53,374 bases of DNA, taken from contig JAMPEY010000022.1 in assembly GCA_023664665.1 (NCBI GenBank), positions 1 through 53,374 of the forward strand, in the 5' to 3' direction. Below the pieces are notes generated by a model that saw only the letters and a program-made list of their open reading frames with translations, searched no databases and was not told the origin of the DNA. A program made the position numbers and the translations under genes. Within the stretch, counting starts at the first letter, position 1, and every line of letters starts with the position of its first letter. Of the stretch, positions 1 to 7,111 are shown in pieces. The stretch comes from Lachnoclostridium sp. (GTDB lineage Bacteria > Bacillota > Clostridia > Lachnospirales > Lachnospiraceae).

Positions 1-4
1 TCCG

Positions 5-47
5 GGTGGCTCTCAAGAGGGAAACTGGTGGCTCTGAAGCGGGATAA
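5..47. repeat. Two imperfect 20-bp direct repeats, IS-end-like
   Basis: GGTGGCTCTCAAGAGGGA (from 5) is followed 22 bp later by GGTGGCTCTGAAGCGGGA (from 27). Repeated short motifs of this kind occur at the ends of IS21-type elements, so this may be the edge of an element lying mostly outside the window. No transposase is visible, so the assignment is an inference. The rest of 1-90 shows nothing recognisable. Confidence 0.3.
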
Positions 48-90
48 TATTCATTAATCCTCATTTCTGCGCTGTTTTGGTTTCAACTCA

Positions 91-864
91 TCATAATTTC
101 AGCTTCTTCATCACCATGACAAATGCAAGCAAAAAATCATGGGGCAGGAACTTGCCTGCGGCTTGGAATGCCTTGATGGGAAGGCTGCACACGGAAAGGG
201 TTTTCTTGTGGAAGGAATCTCTAAGCGCCAGCTCCACTACTCTGTCGGCAGAAACCATGGTATATTTTTTCACCCTGAGCGTAGTCCCTGTGCGCTCTGC
301 AATATCGAAAAACGGCGTATCTACCGGACCGGGACACACGCTGGTGACATAGATGCCCCTTTTCTTTAACTCCGCTCCCAAGGCTCTGGAAAAGCTGAGT
401 ACATAAGATTTGGTTGCCGCATAGACCGCAAAATCCGGCTGGGGCAGGAATGCCGCACTGGATGCAAGCTGGATAATACGGCTGTTTTTTCTCATATAGG
501 GAAGCAGACGGTGGGTGACATTGGTAAGGGCTTCGCAGTTTAAACGGACCATGCCAAGAGCACTTTCCCTGTCCTGAGAGGCAAATTCTCCCATAAGCCC
601 ATACCCTGCCGCATTGATTAGGATGCGCACCACGCCGTGATGTGCCTCAAGGGCGCCCAAAAGCTGCTCCAAGGAAATATCCTCCGTAACATCCATGTCA
701 AAAATACGGGTCTTATGCTGCAGTACCTTCGCAACCTCTTCCAATTTATCCCTGCTTCTGGCAACCAGCCAGAATTCATCAATATTCGTAAAATAATTAT
801 CCATCTGCATGGCAAACTCCATGCCGATACCGGAAGAAGCCCCCGTAATAAGAATAATGTTCAT
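91..864 (-). CDS. Short-chain dehydrogenase/reductase (SDR)
   Basis: A 257-aa classical SDR with a single Rossmann domain. The cofactor-binding TGASSGIG motif is at residues 7-14, and the YxxxK catalytic pair appears as YAATK near residue 148, preceded by the catalytic serine region (LASSAAF). The length matches classical NAD(P)-dependent oxidoreductases. The C-terminal tail (LLAFVMVMKKLKL) is hydrophobic and basic, as in SDRs that sit at the membrane near lipids. The ATG at 864 follows AAGGAAGGA. The substrate cannot be read from sequence. It stands alone, separated from the HAD gene by a structured intergenic element. Confidence 0.88.
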   Translation of the reverse strand: MNIILITGASSGIGMEFAMQMDNYFTNIDEFWLVARSRDKLEEVAKVLQHKTRIFDMDVTEDISLEQLLGALEAHHGVVRILINAAGYGLMGEFASQDRESALGMVRLNCEALTNVTHRLLPYMRKNSRIIQLASSAAFLPQPDFAVYAATKSYVLSFSRALGAELKKRGIYVTSVCPGPVDTPFFDIAERTGTTLRVKKYTMVSADRVVELALRDSFHKKTLSVCSLPIKAFQAAGKFLPHDFLLAFVMVMKKLKL

Positions 865-892
865 AAAATATCCTTCCTTTCATTTAGCTTAT

Positions 893-1053
893 AGGAAATT
901 GCGAAACTTCTAATTTCATAAACCGAGTTGCGCAGATTGCATATTCCACAAGCAGACCAAAGCGAGAGCGTGTCTGCGGTGGAATGTGCAACATACACAT
1001 TGTGTATGTTTTGCACGAACGACACTCTGCCAAAACCAAAGTTTCGCAATTAC
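893..1053. repeat. Structured intergenic element with 13-bp inverted terminal repeats
   Basis: AATTGCGAAACTT (897-909) is matched by AAGTTTCGCAATT (1039-1051), a perfect inverted repeat enclosing about 130 bp. Inside, GCATATTCCAC plus GCAGAC pairs with GTCTGC plus GTGGAATGTGC, and CATACAC pairs with GTGTATG, giving a multi-hairpin fold. The outer end TAGGAAATTGCGA (893-905) recurs inverted near 5150. It may be a small non-coding mobile or REP-like element. It fills the whole gap between the SDR and HAD genes. Confidence 0.55.
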
Positions 1054-1731
1054 TTACTCAAAAAACCCATAATAATCCTCAATATAGTAATCCGCCAATT
1101 CTTCCTTTGCAGCCCTTGCAGCCATGGAATAGGCATCTTCCACGGCGCATACCTTCATGCCTGCCGCCTTGCCTGCCTGAATGCCTGCAACGATATCCTC
1201 AAACACCAGACAGCTGGAGGTTTTCGTCTGTAACTTCTCCGCCACCGCAAGGTAAATATCCGGCGAGGGCTTCCCCCTTGCCACATCACAGCCCGTCATA
1301 ATGCATTCAAAATAATTTTCCAGCCTGTGCACTCCTGCAATATGGTTCATAAGCTGTCTGGAATTGCTGGTGCCGATGCCAAGGCGGATATGGTGGTCTT
1401 TACACCCCTGTAAAAACTCCTCCACGCCGGGCTTTAGGGGCACCTCTTTCTCATATTTTTCCCATGCCATGCGGTTCCAATCCTCTTTCATCTGCTCGAT
1501 GGAGTCGGGAATGGGGAAACGCTCTTTAAAATAAACAGCTGTCTCATGAAAGCTCTTCCCCTCAATGCTGGACTGTAAATCCTCCGGCAGAGGAATCCCG
1601 AATTTCCCCAGATATTCAATATCAATCGCTTTCCACATCCACATGGAATCCACTAGAGAGCCATCTAAGTCAAAAATCACGGCATCAATGCCCTGCAGCA
1701 TCCTATTTTTTTCAGGATTCATGTAATGCAT
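1054..1731 (-). CDS. HAD-superfamily phosphatase (beta-phosphoglucomutase-like)
   Basis: A 225-aa HAD hydrolase of subfamily IA. Motif I is FDLDGSLVDS near residue 20, with the nucleophile and acid/base aspartates. Motif II is the GTSNS region, motif III is the lysine of GKPSPDIY, and motif IV is VFEDIVAGIQAG. A helical cap lies between motifs I and II. Such proteins dephosphorylate sugar phosphates or similar small molecules; the substrate is not deducible. The ATG at 1731 follows GGAGGAGG, lies inside the 3' end of the pseudouridine synthase gene and overlaps it by 20 bp, which suggests translational coupling. Confidence 0.88.
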   Translation of the reverse strand: MHYMNPEKNRMLQGIDAVIFDLDGSLVDSMWMWKAIDIEYLGKFGIPLPEDLQSSIEGKSFHETAVYFKERFPIPDSIEQMKEDWNRMAWEKYEKEVPLKPGVEEFLQGCKDHHIRLGIGTSNSRQLMNHIAGVHRLENYFECIMTGCDVARGKPSPDIYLAVAEKLQTKTSSCLVFEDIVAGIQAGKAAGMKVCAVEDAYSMAARAAKEELADYYIEDYYGFFE

Positions 1732-2494
1732 CCACCTCCTCCTTCGTAAGAAGCCTGCTTTCGCCGGGCATAAGCGCTTCGTCTAACTTAAGCTTTCCAA
1801 ACTGAATGCGCTTTAAGGAAACCACTTCGTTTCCCACGGCATGAAGCATCCGCTTTACCTGATGGAACCTGCCCTCATGAATGGTTAAGGTTATCTCGGT
1901 ATCAGAAAGCACTTTTACCTTTGCCTCCTTTGTGGGCTTGTCATCCCCAATATCCACGCCGTTTTCCAAAGCCTGTATATCTTTAGGACTTAAGGGAACC
2001 CTTATTCCCACCAGATAAGTCTTGTCCACATGTTTTTTAGGGGAAAGCAGCCTGTGCGCCAGCTCTCCGTCGTTGGTGATAATCAGAATACCTTCCGTGT
2101 CTTTGTCAAGCCTGCCCACCGGAAACAAGTCTTTCCCGCCTAAGAATAACTTTTCCTTGGCAGAAAACAAATCCTCATCAGAGGGTGCCGAATCTTGCCC
2201 GGAGGACAAGGAAGATTTTTCTGTCTTGCTTGTTATCAGGTCAAGCACCGTATCCGCCGTGTTGTCTTTCGTCGCGGAAACCACACCCTGAGGTTTGTTT
2301 AACATATAATAGACAAATTTTTGATAAACTAACGGCACATCCTTATACGCGATTTGGTCGGTCCCCTCCGACACCTTAAAATCCGGAGTTTTTATCACAA
2401 CGCCGTTTACCTTGACATTACCCTGTCTGACGGCACCTCTGACCTGACTTCTCGTGCCCATATTCAATTGACTCAAAAACTTGTCCAGCCGCAT
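1712..2494 (-). CDS. rRNA pseudouridine synthase, RsuA family
   Basis: A 260-aa RsuA/RluB/E/F-family enzyme that isomerises a specific uridine in ribosomal RNA. An N-terminal S4 RNA-binding domain (about 1-60) is followed by the catalytic domain, with the signature GRLDKDTEG at 127-135 and catalytic Asp130. The family is usually about 235-240 aa. The surplus is a polar insertion at about 88-121, between VLDL and LFPVGRLD, rich in Ser, Lys and acidic residues. The start follows CGGAGAAATT. It is the first gene of a two-gene unit with the HAD phosphatase. Which rRNA uridine is modified cannot be told. Confidence 0.9.
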   Translation of the reverse strand: MRLDKFLSQLNMGTRSQVRGAVRQGNVKVNGVVIKTPDFKVSEGTDQIAYKDVPLVYQKFVYYMLNKPQGVVSATKDNTADTVLDLITSKTEKSSLSSGQDSAPSDEDLFSAKEKLFLGGKDLFPVGRLDKDTEGILIITNDGELAHRLLSPKKHVDKTYLVGIRVPLSPKDIQALENGVDIGDDKPTKEAKVKVLSDTEITLTIHEGRFHQVKRMLHAVGNEVVSLKRIQFGKLKLDEALMPGESRLLTKEEVDALHES

Positions 2495-2595
2495 AATTTC
2501 TCCGTTTTTGTATTTTTCTGCCCGCCATTACTATTTGCCGAAGCTGTCTCATATATTTAAGAGAATACGCTTCGGAAAAGAGGGCTTTCCTGTAG

Positions 2596-3540
2596 ATGAA
2601 AGTCAAATCAAAACTCCCCGCCATAATATATACCGTAGTATTTCTGGTATTAACCCTGTGTATGCTCACCCGGTCACGCCTAAGTCTTCAATATGCCTGC
2701 CTCGGACTTTTGCTTTGGTACAACGCCATGATACCAACGCTTCTGCCTTTTATGATTCTCTCCGGCATCATGATCCGGATGGGGCTTACGGAAAAATTTT
2801 CTGCCGTGCTTTATCCCGTCATAAAGCCTGTTTATCATGTCTCCAAAAATGTCTGCTATGCCATGATTATGGGATTTTTATGCGGTTTTCCCATGGGTGC
2901 GAAAACAGTGGCAGACCTGTATGAAAGAGAGATGATTACCGAAGAGGAAGCAAAATTCCTGCTGGCTTTCTGTAATAATATCGGGCCTATTTATTTTGTC
3001 AGCTTTGTACTTCCGCTCTTGGAGAGAAAACTTGTATTTCCTTATCTCTTTGGTATGTATGGTCTGCCTCTTATCTATGGGTGGGTGCTGCGGTATACAC
3101 TTTTTAGGAAACGCCTGGGGTATCATAATACTGCTTATCATTCCGCACAATACCGTGTCCCACAATATAATCTGATGGCGGCGGTGGACGATTCCATCCA
3201 ATCCGGCGTCCAAAGTATCCTGTCCTTGGGCGGTTACATGATTTTGTTTAATCTGCTGAATATCCTGCCCCACATTCTTTTACACAAAAATGCTTTTCTG
3301 CTTGCTCCCCTTTTGGAAATCAGCGGGGGACTCCGCCTGCTTGGAAAAAATTTCCCGTTATATAGCCTTTTGATGCTTCCCTTCGGAGGATTTTCCTGTA
3401 TTGCGCAGACATACAGTTGTATCAAAAAGACCCGTTTATCCGTTGCGGATTATACTTTTCACAAATTATTTCTCACACTGCTCACCGGCATCTATTATCT
3501 GCTATGGCGGCTTATGTTTCCTGCTTCCTTTTTGTCTTAG
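2596..3540 (+). CDS. YlbJ-like sporulation integral membrane protein
   Basis: A 314-aa polytopic membrane protein with the nucleoside-recognition (Gate) domain of YlbJ/SpIIM-type proteins. Typical stretches are PTLLPFMILSGIM, MGFLCGFPMGAK and FCNNIGPIYFVSFV. About seven hydrophobic segments are visible. B. subtilis YlbJ is about 400 aa and made in the mother cell; this is the shorter clostridial form. A TAG codon lies directly before the ATG in the same frame, so translation cannot start further upstream. The ribosome site is weak (AGAGGG, about 11 nt away). It is convergent with the amidase gene. Confidence 0.75.
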   Translation: MKVKSKLPAIIYTVVFLVLTLCMLTRSRLSLQYACLGLLLWYNAMIPTLLPFMILSGIMIRMGLTEKFSAVLYPVIKPVYHVSKNVCYAMIMGFLCGFPMGAKTVADLYEREMITEEEAKFLLAFCNNIGPIYFVSFVLPLLERKLVFPYLFGMYGLPLIYGWVLRYTLFRKRLGYHNTAYHSAQYRVPQYNLMAAVDDSIQSGVQSILSLGGYMILFNLLNILPHILLHKNAFLLAPLLEISGGLRLLGKNFPLYSLLMLPFGGFSCIAQTYSCIKKTRLSVADYTFHKLFLTLLTGIYYLLWRLMFPASFLS

Positions 3541-3563
3541 GGCAGGACGAATCCTCCTGTCCC
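3540..3563. terminator. Hairpin between convergent genes
   Basis: GGGCAGGA (3540-3547) pairs with TCCTGTCCC (3555-3563) with one bulged base, in the 27-bp gap between the YlbJ-like gene and the amidase. No clear T-run follows on either strand, so a terminator role is only likely. Confidence 0.35.
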
Positions 3564-3567
3564 TGTC

Positions 3568-5067
3568 CTATCTGTCATAATCACCGTCATAGTCATAATC
3601 AAAATCATCATACCGGACATCTTTTGAAAGGGTTTTTGTCGGAGTGCTGCGGGAATTTTCCATCTTTCGCCTGCGCACTCTCTGTTTGTGCATATAGTCC
3701 GCCAGAATCTGTGAAAACAGGACAATGGCAAACAAAATAATCACTATTACAAGACAGATTTTCAAAAATCCGAAAAGCCCAACCTGTGTCTCTTTTGTCT
3801 CATTTTGTGTATTTGACGCATTATCCGGCGCAAATGCCGGAACACTTTGGGATGCCGCCGTGCTTTCGCTATTTTCCGATGTTTCTGTAGGTTCTGTACT
3901 TTCCACGGAAAGGAGCGGCTGACTTGCTTCCGATGGCTCTTCCGGCGGTTCTTCTATCGTTTTTGGGGGAAGCACTGTCTCCGTAACCGTGACGGCGTTG
4001 CTTTGTTTGAGCATATCCGTTTTGTTGTACGCCCTGAAAATCACCTTGGGCTTTGTATCGGTAGGAAACTGCAAAGTCAGGGAAAAGGTATCCGTGTAGG
4101 TATCATCAAAAATATTGCTGCCCGGCCAAGGCTCTCTGGGACAATAGTTCTTACCGCCGTCAATACTGTAATCATAATACAAAAGCATACCGCCATAATC
4201 TGCCGCAGATACCTCAAAAGCTGCCTCTCCCGTCTCGAGGTCCGCACTTATCAGAGTAATTTCGCACACATCCGGAGGACTGCTGTCCATAATCGTCTGT
4301 TCGATTCTTCCTTTACTTGGCACCGAAGGCAGTTCTTCATTGCTGTAATCACTGTAATCTACGCCCAGCAGGGTACTTTTTAAGCCAAAATACTTGGCAA
4401 CGGACAGAGCGTCCGCTCTTCCGAACTCTTCCTGTTTCTCTTTGGTGTCGCAAAAGGGCGTATCCCTTGATTCATCCACATGGCAATGCTCAATGATGAC
4501 CGCGGGAATATCAAGGGCAACAGATTCCCTGATAATACCGTAGTAATCCAGATTCTTTTCACCCACACGGGTCTTAATGCCCCGCAAAAACAATCCTTTT
4601 TCCTGCATGGCAAGCATCTGCACATAACCGAACTGATAGCCGTAGGAATGATAGGGCTGCTTGCAGGAAACCCATACTTCCGAACCGAAAGATTCATGTG
4701 TCTCCGATGCGTTATAATGAATGCTGAACAAAAAATCCGCATTGACACTTTTGGCAAACTGCGCCCGCTTATCCAAGTCCATGCCCACATCTTCCGTTCT
4801 CGTCAGATAGACTTCCACATTGTCATATTTCTTCAGCTCCTCATACATTGCCTTTGCGGTCACCAGCGTTATGGATTTTTCTTCAAAACCGTTCTGCGTG
4901 GTTCCAAAGTTTTTGCCGCCATGACCGGGATCGATAACGATTACAATAGGGTCATCGGTCTCCTGCACTCTTGCATCTGCCCTGACCGTTAAGCCGTAAG
5001 TAAGCAGAATTACCCAAAAAAGCAGAAGGCACAACGCATATTTTATATACATTATATTTTTTGTCAT
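3568..5067 (-). CDS. N-acetylmuramoyl-L-alanine amidase, membrane-anchored at both ends
   Basis: A 499-aa Amidase_3-type zinc hydrolase that cuts the bond between muramic acid and the stem peptide. An N-terminal hydrophobic segment (about 10-30) acts as signal or anchor. Zinc ligands and catalytic residues are visible in DPGHGG, GFEEKS, FSIHYNAS and VIIEHCHVD. A beta-rich domain follows, then a Pro/Glu/Ser-rich linker, a second hydrophobic segment (near residue 445) and a basic, then Asp/Tyr-rich tail (YDDFDYDYDGDYDR). The second membrane segment is unusual for secreted amidases. The start is set at 5067 by GGAGG five bases upstream; an upstream ATG lacks a site. Confidence 0.87.
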   Translation of the reverse strand: MTKNIMYIKYALCLLLFWVILLTYGLTVRADARVQETDDPIVIVIDPGHGGKNFGTTQNGFEEKSITLVTAKAMYEELKKYDNVEVYLTRTEDVGMDLDKRAQFAKSVNADFLFSIHYNASETHESFGSEVWVSCKQPYHSYGYQFGYVQMLAMQEKGLFLRGIKTRVGEKNLDYYGIIRESVALDIPAVIIEHCHVDESRDTPFCDTKEKQEEFGRADALSVAKYFGLKSTLLGVDYSDYSNEELPSVPSKGRIEQTIMDSSPPDVCEITLISADLETGEAAFEVSAADYGGMLLYYDYSIDGGKNYCPREPWPGSNIFDDTYTDTFSLTLQFPTDTKPKVIFRAYNKTDMLKQSNAVTVTETVLPPKTIEEPPEEPSEASQPLLSVESTEPTETSENSESTAASQSVPAFAPDNASNTQNETKETQVGLFGFLKICLVIVIILFAIVLFSQILADYMHKQRVRRRKMENSRSTPTKTLSKDVRYDDFDYDYDGDYDR

Positions 5068-5085
5068 TCCAACCTCCATCAAAAA

Positions 5086-5129
5086 ATCGTCGCTCAGCAG
5101 CGACGATTCAGAGAATGCTCCGCATTCTC
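5086..5129. repeat. Two perfect hairpins in the amidase leader
   Basis: ATCGTCGCT (5086-5094) pairs with AGCGACGAT (5099-5107) over a 4-nt loop, and GAGAATGC (5111-5118) pairs with GCATTCTC (5122-5129) over a 3-nt loop. They lie between the terminator of the upstream gene and the amidase ribosome site, so they would form in its mRNA leader. The far end (TCGCAATTTCCTA, about 5148-5160) matches, inverted, the end of the element at 893. Confidence 0.6.
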
Positions 5130-5166
5130 CCTAAATGTTTTACACTGTCGCAATTTCCTAATGATT

Positions 5167-5196
5167 AAAAAAGCCAGTTTTCCCAAGAAAACCGGC
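5167..5196 (-). terminator. Intrinsic terminator after the coiled-coil gene
   Basis: On the minus strand, GCCGGTTTTC and GAAAACTGGC form a 10-bp stem with one mismatch around a short loop, followed by TTTTTT. It lies 14 bp past the stop codon of the 201-aa coiled-coil gene. Confidence 0.8.
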
Positions 5197-5210
5197 TCAT
5201 CCTAATCCTG

Positions 5211-5816
5211 TCAATCTATGATTTCAATATCACCAGCTTCATCCAAATCCCCCAGAGCAGAGACCTCCATGTCATACTCTTCCGGATGCAGTTGCTTTCG
5301 ATCGTTCTTGATAATATTTCCATAATAATTCAGTGAATTCAGCAGTTCCTCGTAATTGGACGCCGCTTTCTGGGTGGAGGATGAAATCAGATTATCCAGA
5401 TAATTCATCATATCATCCATATACTGCGCTGATGCGGTACGGACGGAATTGGCTTCCATAATAGCGCTGTCCACAATATTCTGCGCCTGCTCCTGAGCCA
5501 TCTTCACCACCTCGTCAGCCCTCGCATAAGCCTGCTGCATAATTTCATGCTCGCTGACTAAGGCCTGCGTCTGTTCCGTTGCGGCCGCAATCAAAGCATC
5601 CGCCTTTTTTCTGGCGTCCGCCAAAATAGCTTCCTTGTTGCTGATGATTTTCTGATAGCGTTTGATTTCGTCAGGCGTTTTCATGCGCAGCTCACGAAGA
5701 AGCTCATCCATTTCCTCCCTGTCAACGACAATCTTGGTATCGGACATAAATTTGGGTTTACAACTGTCTATGTATGCTTCTATTTCGTCAATTAACTGCT
5801 CGATTCTGCTGCTCAT
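5211..5816 (-). CDS. Coiled-coil protein (DivIVA/V-ATPase subunit-like)
   Basis: A 201-aa soluble, mostly helical protein. A long Ala/Glu/Gln-rich coiled coil spans about 50-135 and the C-terminus is acidic (DLDEAGDIEIID). Proteins of this look are often labelled V-type ATPase subunit H/E-like or DivIVA-like. No catalytic motif is visible and no ATPase genes are nearby, so an ATP synthase role is unlikely. It sits downstream of coaD on the same strand, with a terminator of its own. The function is unknown. A structural or scaffolding part in the cell envelope or division is possible, but only from its shape. Confidence 0.7.
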   Translation of the reverse strand: MSSRIEQLIDEIEAYIDSCKPKFMSDTKIVVDREEMDELLRELRMKTPDEIKRYQKIISNKEAILADARKKADALIAAATEQTQALVSEHEIMQQAYARADEVVKMAQEQAQNIVDSAIMEANSVRTASAQYMDDMMNYLDNLISSSTQKAASNYEELLNSLNYYGNIIKNDRKQLHPEEYDMEVSALGDLDEAGDIEIID

Positions 5817-5901
5817 ATCAAGACCATGCCTTTCTGTATATTTCCCCCTAAAAAATAACCGCTACAGCACTATTATATACTGTAATGCGATATTATGCAA
5901 A

Positions 5902-6384
5902 TCATTTGTGAAACTTGTCATACATTAATTTTGCCACAAACTCCGGCACCGCATGACTGACATCCCCGTCAAAACCGGCAATTTCCTTTACGCTGGAAGA
6001 ACTTAAATAGGCATACTCCAAACTGGTGGTGAGAAACACCGTGTCCAGTTTTCCGTCGGAGAGCTTGCGGTTCGCCTGAGCCATCTGTAATTCATATTCA
6101 AAATCCGTAATAGCCCTGAGCCCTCTTACCGCCACATGCAGATTATTCTTGGCGGCATAATTGACCAAAAGCCCGTTGAAACTGTCAACCTTCACATTGG
6201 GAAGATGTTTTGTGGCCTCTTCCAATATCTTAACACGTTCCGCCACAGAAAACAACGGCGTCTTTTGGTTATTATCCAATACGCTCACTATCAATACATC
6301 AAAAATTTCCGATGCTCTGGTGATGATATCCAGATGTCCAAAGGTCATAGGGTCAAAACTTCCGGGATAAACTGCTCTCTTCAC
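5902..6384 (-). CDS. coaD: Phosphopantetheine adenylyltransferase
   Basis: A 160-aa enzyme of coenzyme A synthesis that transfers AMP from ATP to 4'-phosphopantetheine. The nucleotidyltransferase signature [13 protein letters not shown] is near the N-terminus, with the T/HxGH motif. The later [13 protein letters not shown] stretch and the SSSSVKEIA motif (ISSTxxR/K type) complete the family pattern. Length is normal. The GTG at 6384 is chosen because GGAGG lies five bases before it; an in-frame ATG four codons upstream overlaps that site. It follows rsmD by about 40 bp, a common Firmicute pairing. Confidence 0.95.
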   Translation of the reverse strand: MKRAVYPGSFDPMTFGHLDIITRASEIFDVLIVSVLDNNQKTPLFSVAERVKILEEATKHLPNVKVDSFNGLLVNYAAKNNLHVAVRGLRAITDFEYELQMAQANRKLSDGKLDTVFLTTSLEYAYLSSSSVKEIAGFDGDVSHAVPEFVAKLMYDKFHK

Positions 6385-6425
6385 ACAAACCTCCATTCCG
6401 CCGCCTTTTGGTTGGCGTCACCGTT

Positions 6426-6977
6426 TCATGGCATTTTTTTGATATATACATGTTTGTTGGTCTTATATTTCTTTTCTTTCACTGCGGCAAATCCTAAATC
6501 TTCCAGATACAAAAAATCTGTTTTCAAAGAAGCCTCCACAATGATCAGGGTATCCAAAGTCACATATTCCATATCCCGAAGCCTTGAAAGAACCCGTTCT
6601 TCATGACCTTCCTTATACGGCGGATCCATAAAAATAATGTCGGCCCGCTCCTCTTTTATCCAAGAAAGTCCTGCACAGGCATCCTGTTTTAACACGACAG
6701 CACGGTCTGCCAATTTCGTAAATGCCAGATTCTGCTCTATACAGGAGACTGCTCGTGGTGCATTCTCGATAAAATATGCCTTTGCCGCTCCCCTGCTTAA
6801 CGCTTCAATCCCGATTGCGCCGCTTCCGCTGAAAAGATCCACAAAAACGCCCCCGGGGACTTCATTTTGTATCATGTTAAATAAAGTTTCTTTGATTCGG
6901 TCCGTGGTAGGCCTTGTGTCCATGCCCTCGGGAGTCTTTAAATTAAGTCTCCTTGCCGTCCCTGCGATTACTCTCAT
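6426..6977 (-). CDS. rsmD: 16S rRNA (guanine(966)-N2)-methyltransferase
   Basis: A 183-aa SAM-dependent methyltransferase that modifies G966 (E. coli numbering) of 16S rRNA in the small-subunit head. It opens with MRVIAGTARR, typical of the family. The SAM-binding motif is VDLFSGSGAIGIEALSRGA and the catalytic motif IV is DPPY (in IIFMDPPYKEG). Length is normal. The ATG follows GAGGT. It lies directly upstream of coaD on the same strand, so the two are probably co-transcribed. Confidence 0.94.
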   Translation of the reverse strand: MRVIAGTARRLNLKTPEGMDTRPTTDRIKETLFNMIQNEVPGGVFVDLFSGSGAIGIEALSRGAAKAYFIENAPRAVSCIEQNLAFTKLADRAVVLKQDACAGLSWIKEERADIIFMDPPYKEGHEERVLSRLRDMEYVTLDTLIIVEASLKTDFLYLEDLGFAAVKEKKYKTNKHVYIKKMP

Positions 6978-7068
6978 GCAAATACCTCTTCACCTATTTT
7001 CTAATGCAACATCCTTAATTGTGATTTATGAAAAATGCTTCCTTTGGCGTTTTTCGGCATGAAGCTTT

Positions 7069-7104
7069 AGATTTTCTTAGGCATCGCAATGCCTTAGAAA
7101 ATCT
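7069..7104. other. 16-bp stem-loop just after parC
   Basis: AGATTTTCTTAGGCAT (7069-7084) pairs with ATGCCTTAGAAAATCT (7089-7104) with one mismatch and a CGCA loop. It begins about 8 bp after the parC stop codon. No T-run follows on either strand, so it may protect or process the mRNA 3' end instead of acting as a classical terminator. Confidence 0.55.
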
Positions 7105-7111
7105 CTTCACG

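Noticed and set aside
5211..5816. V-type ATPase subunit
   Set aside because: Only a coiled-coil resemblance; no other ATPase subunits are near and the neighbours are coaD and an amidase.
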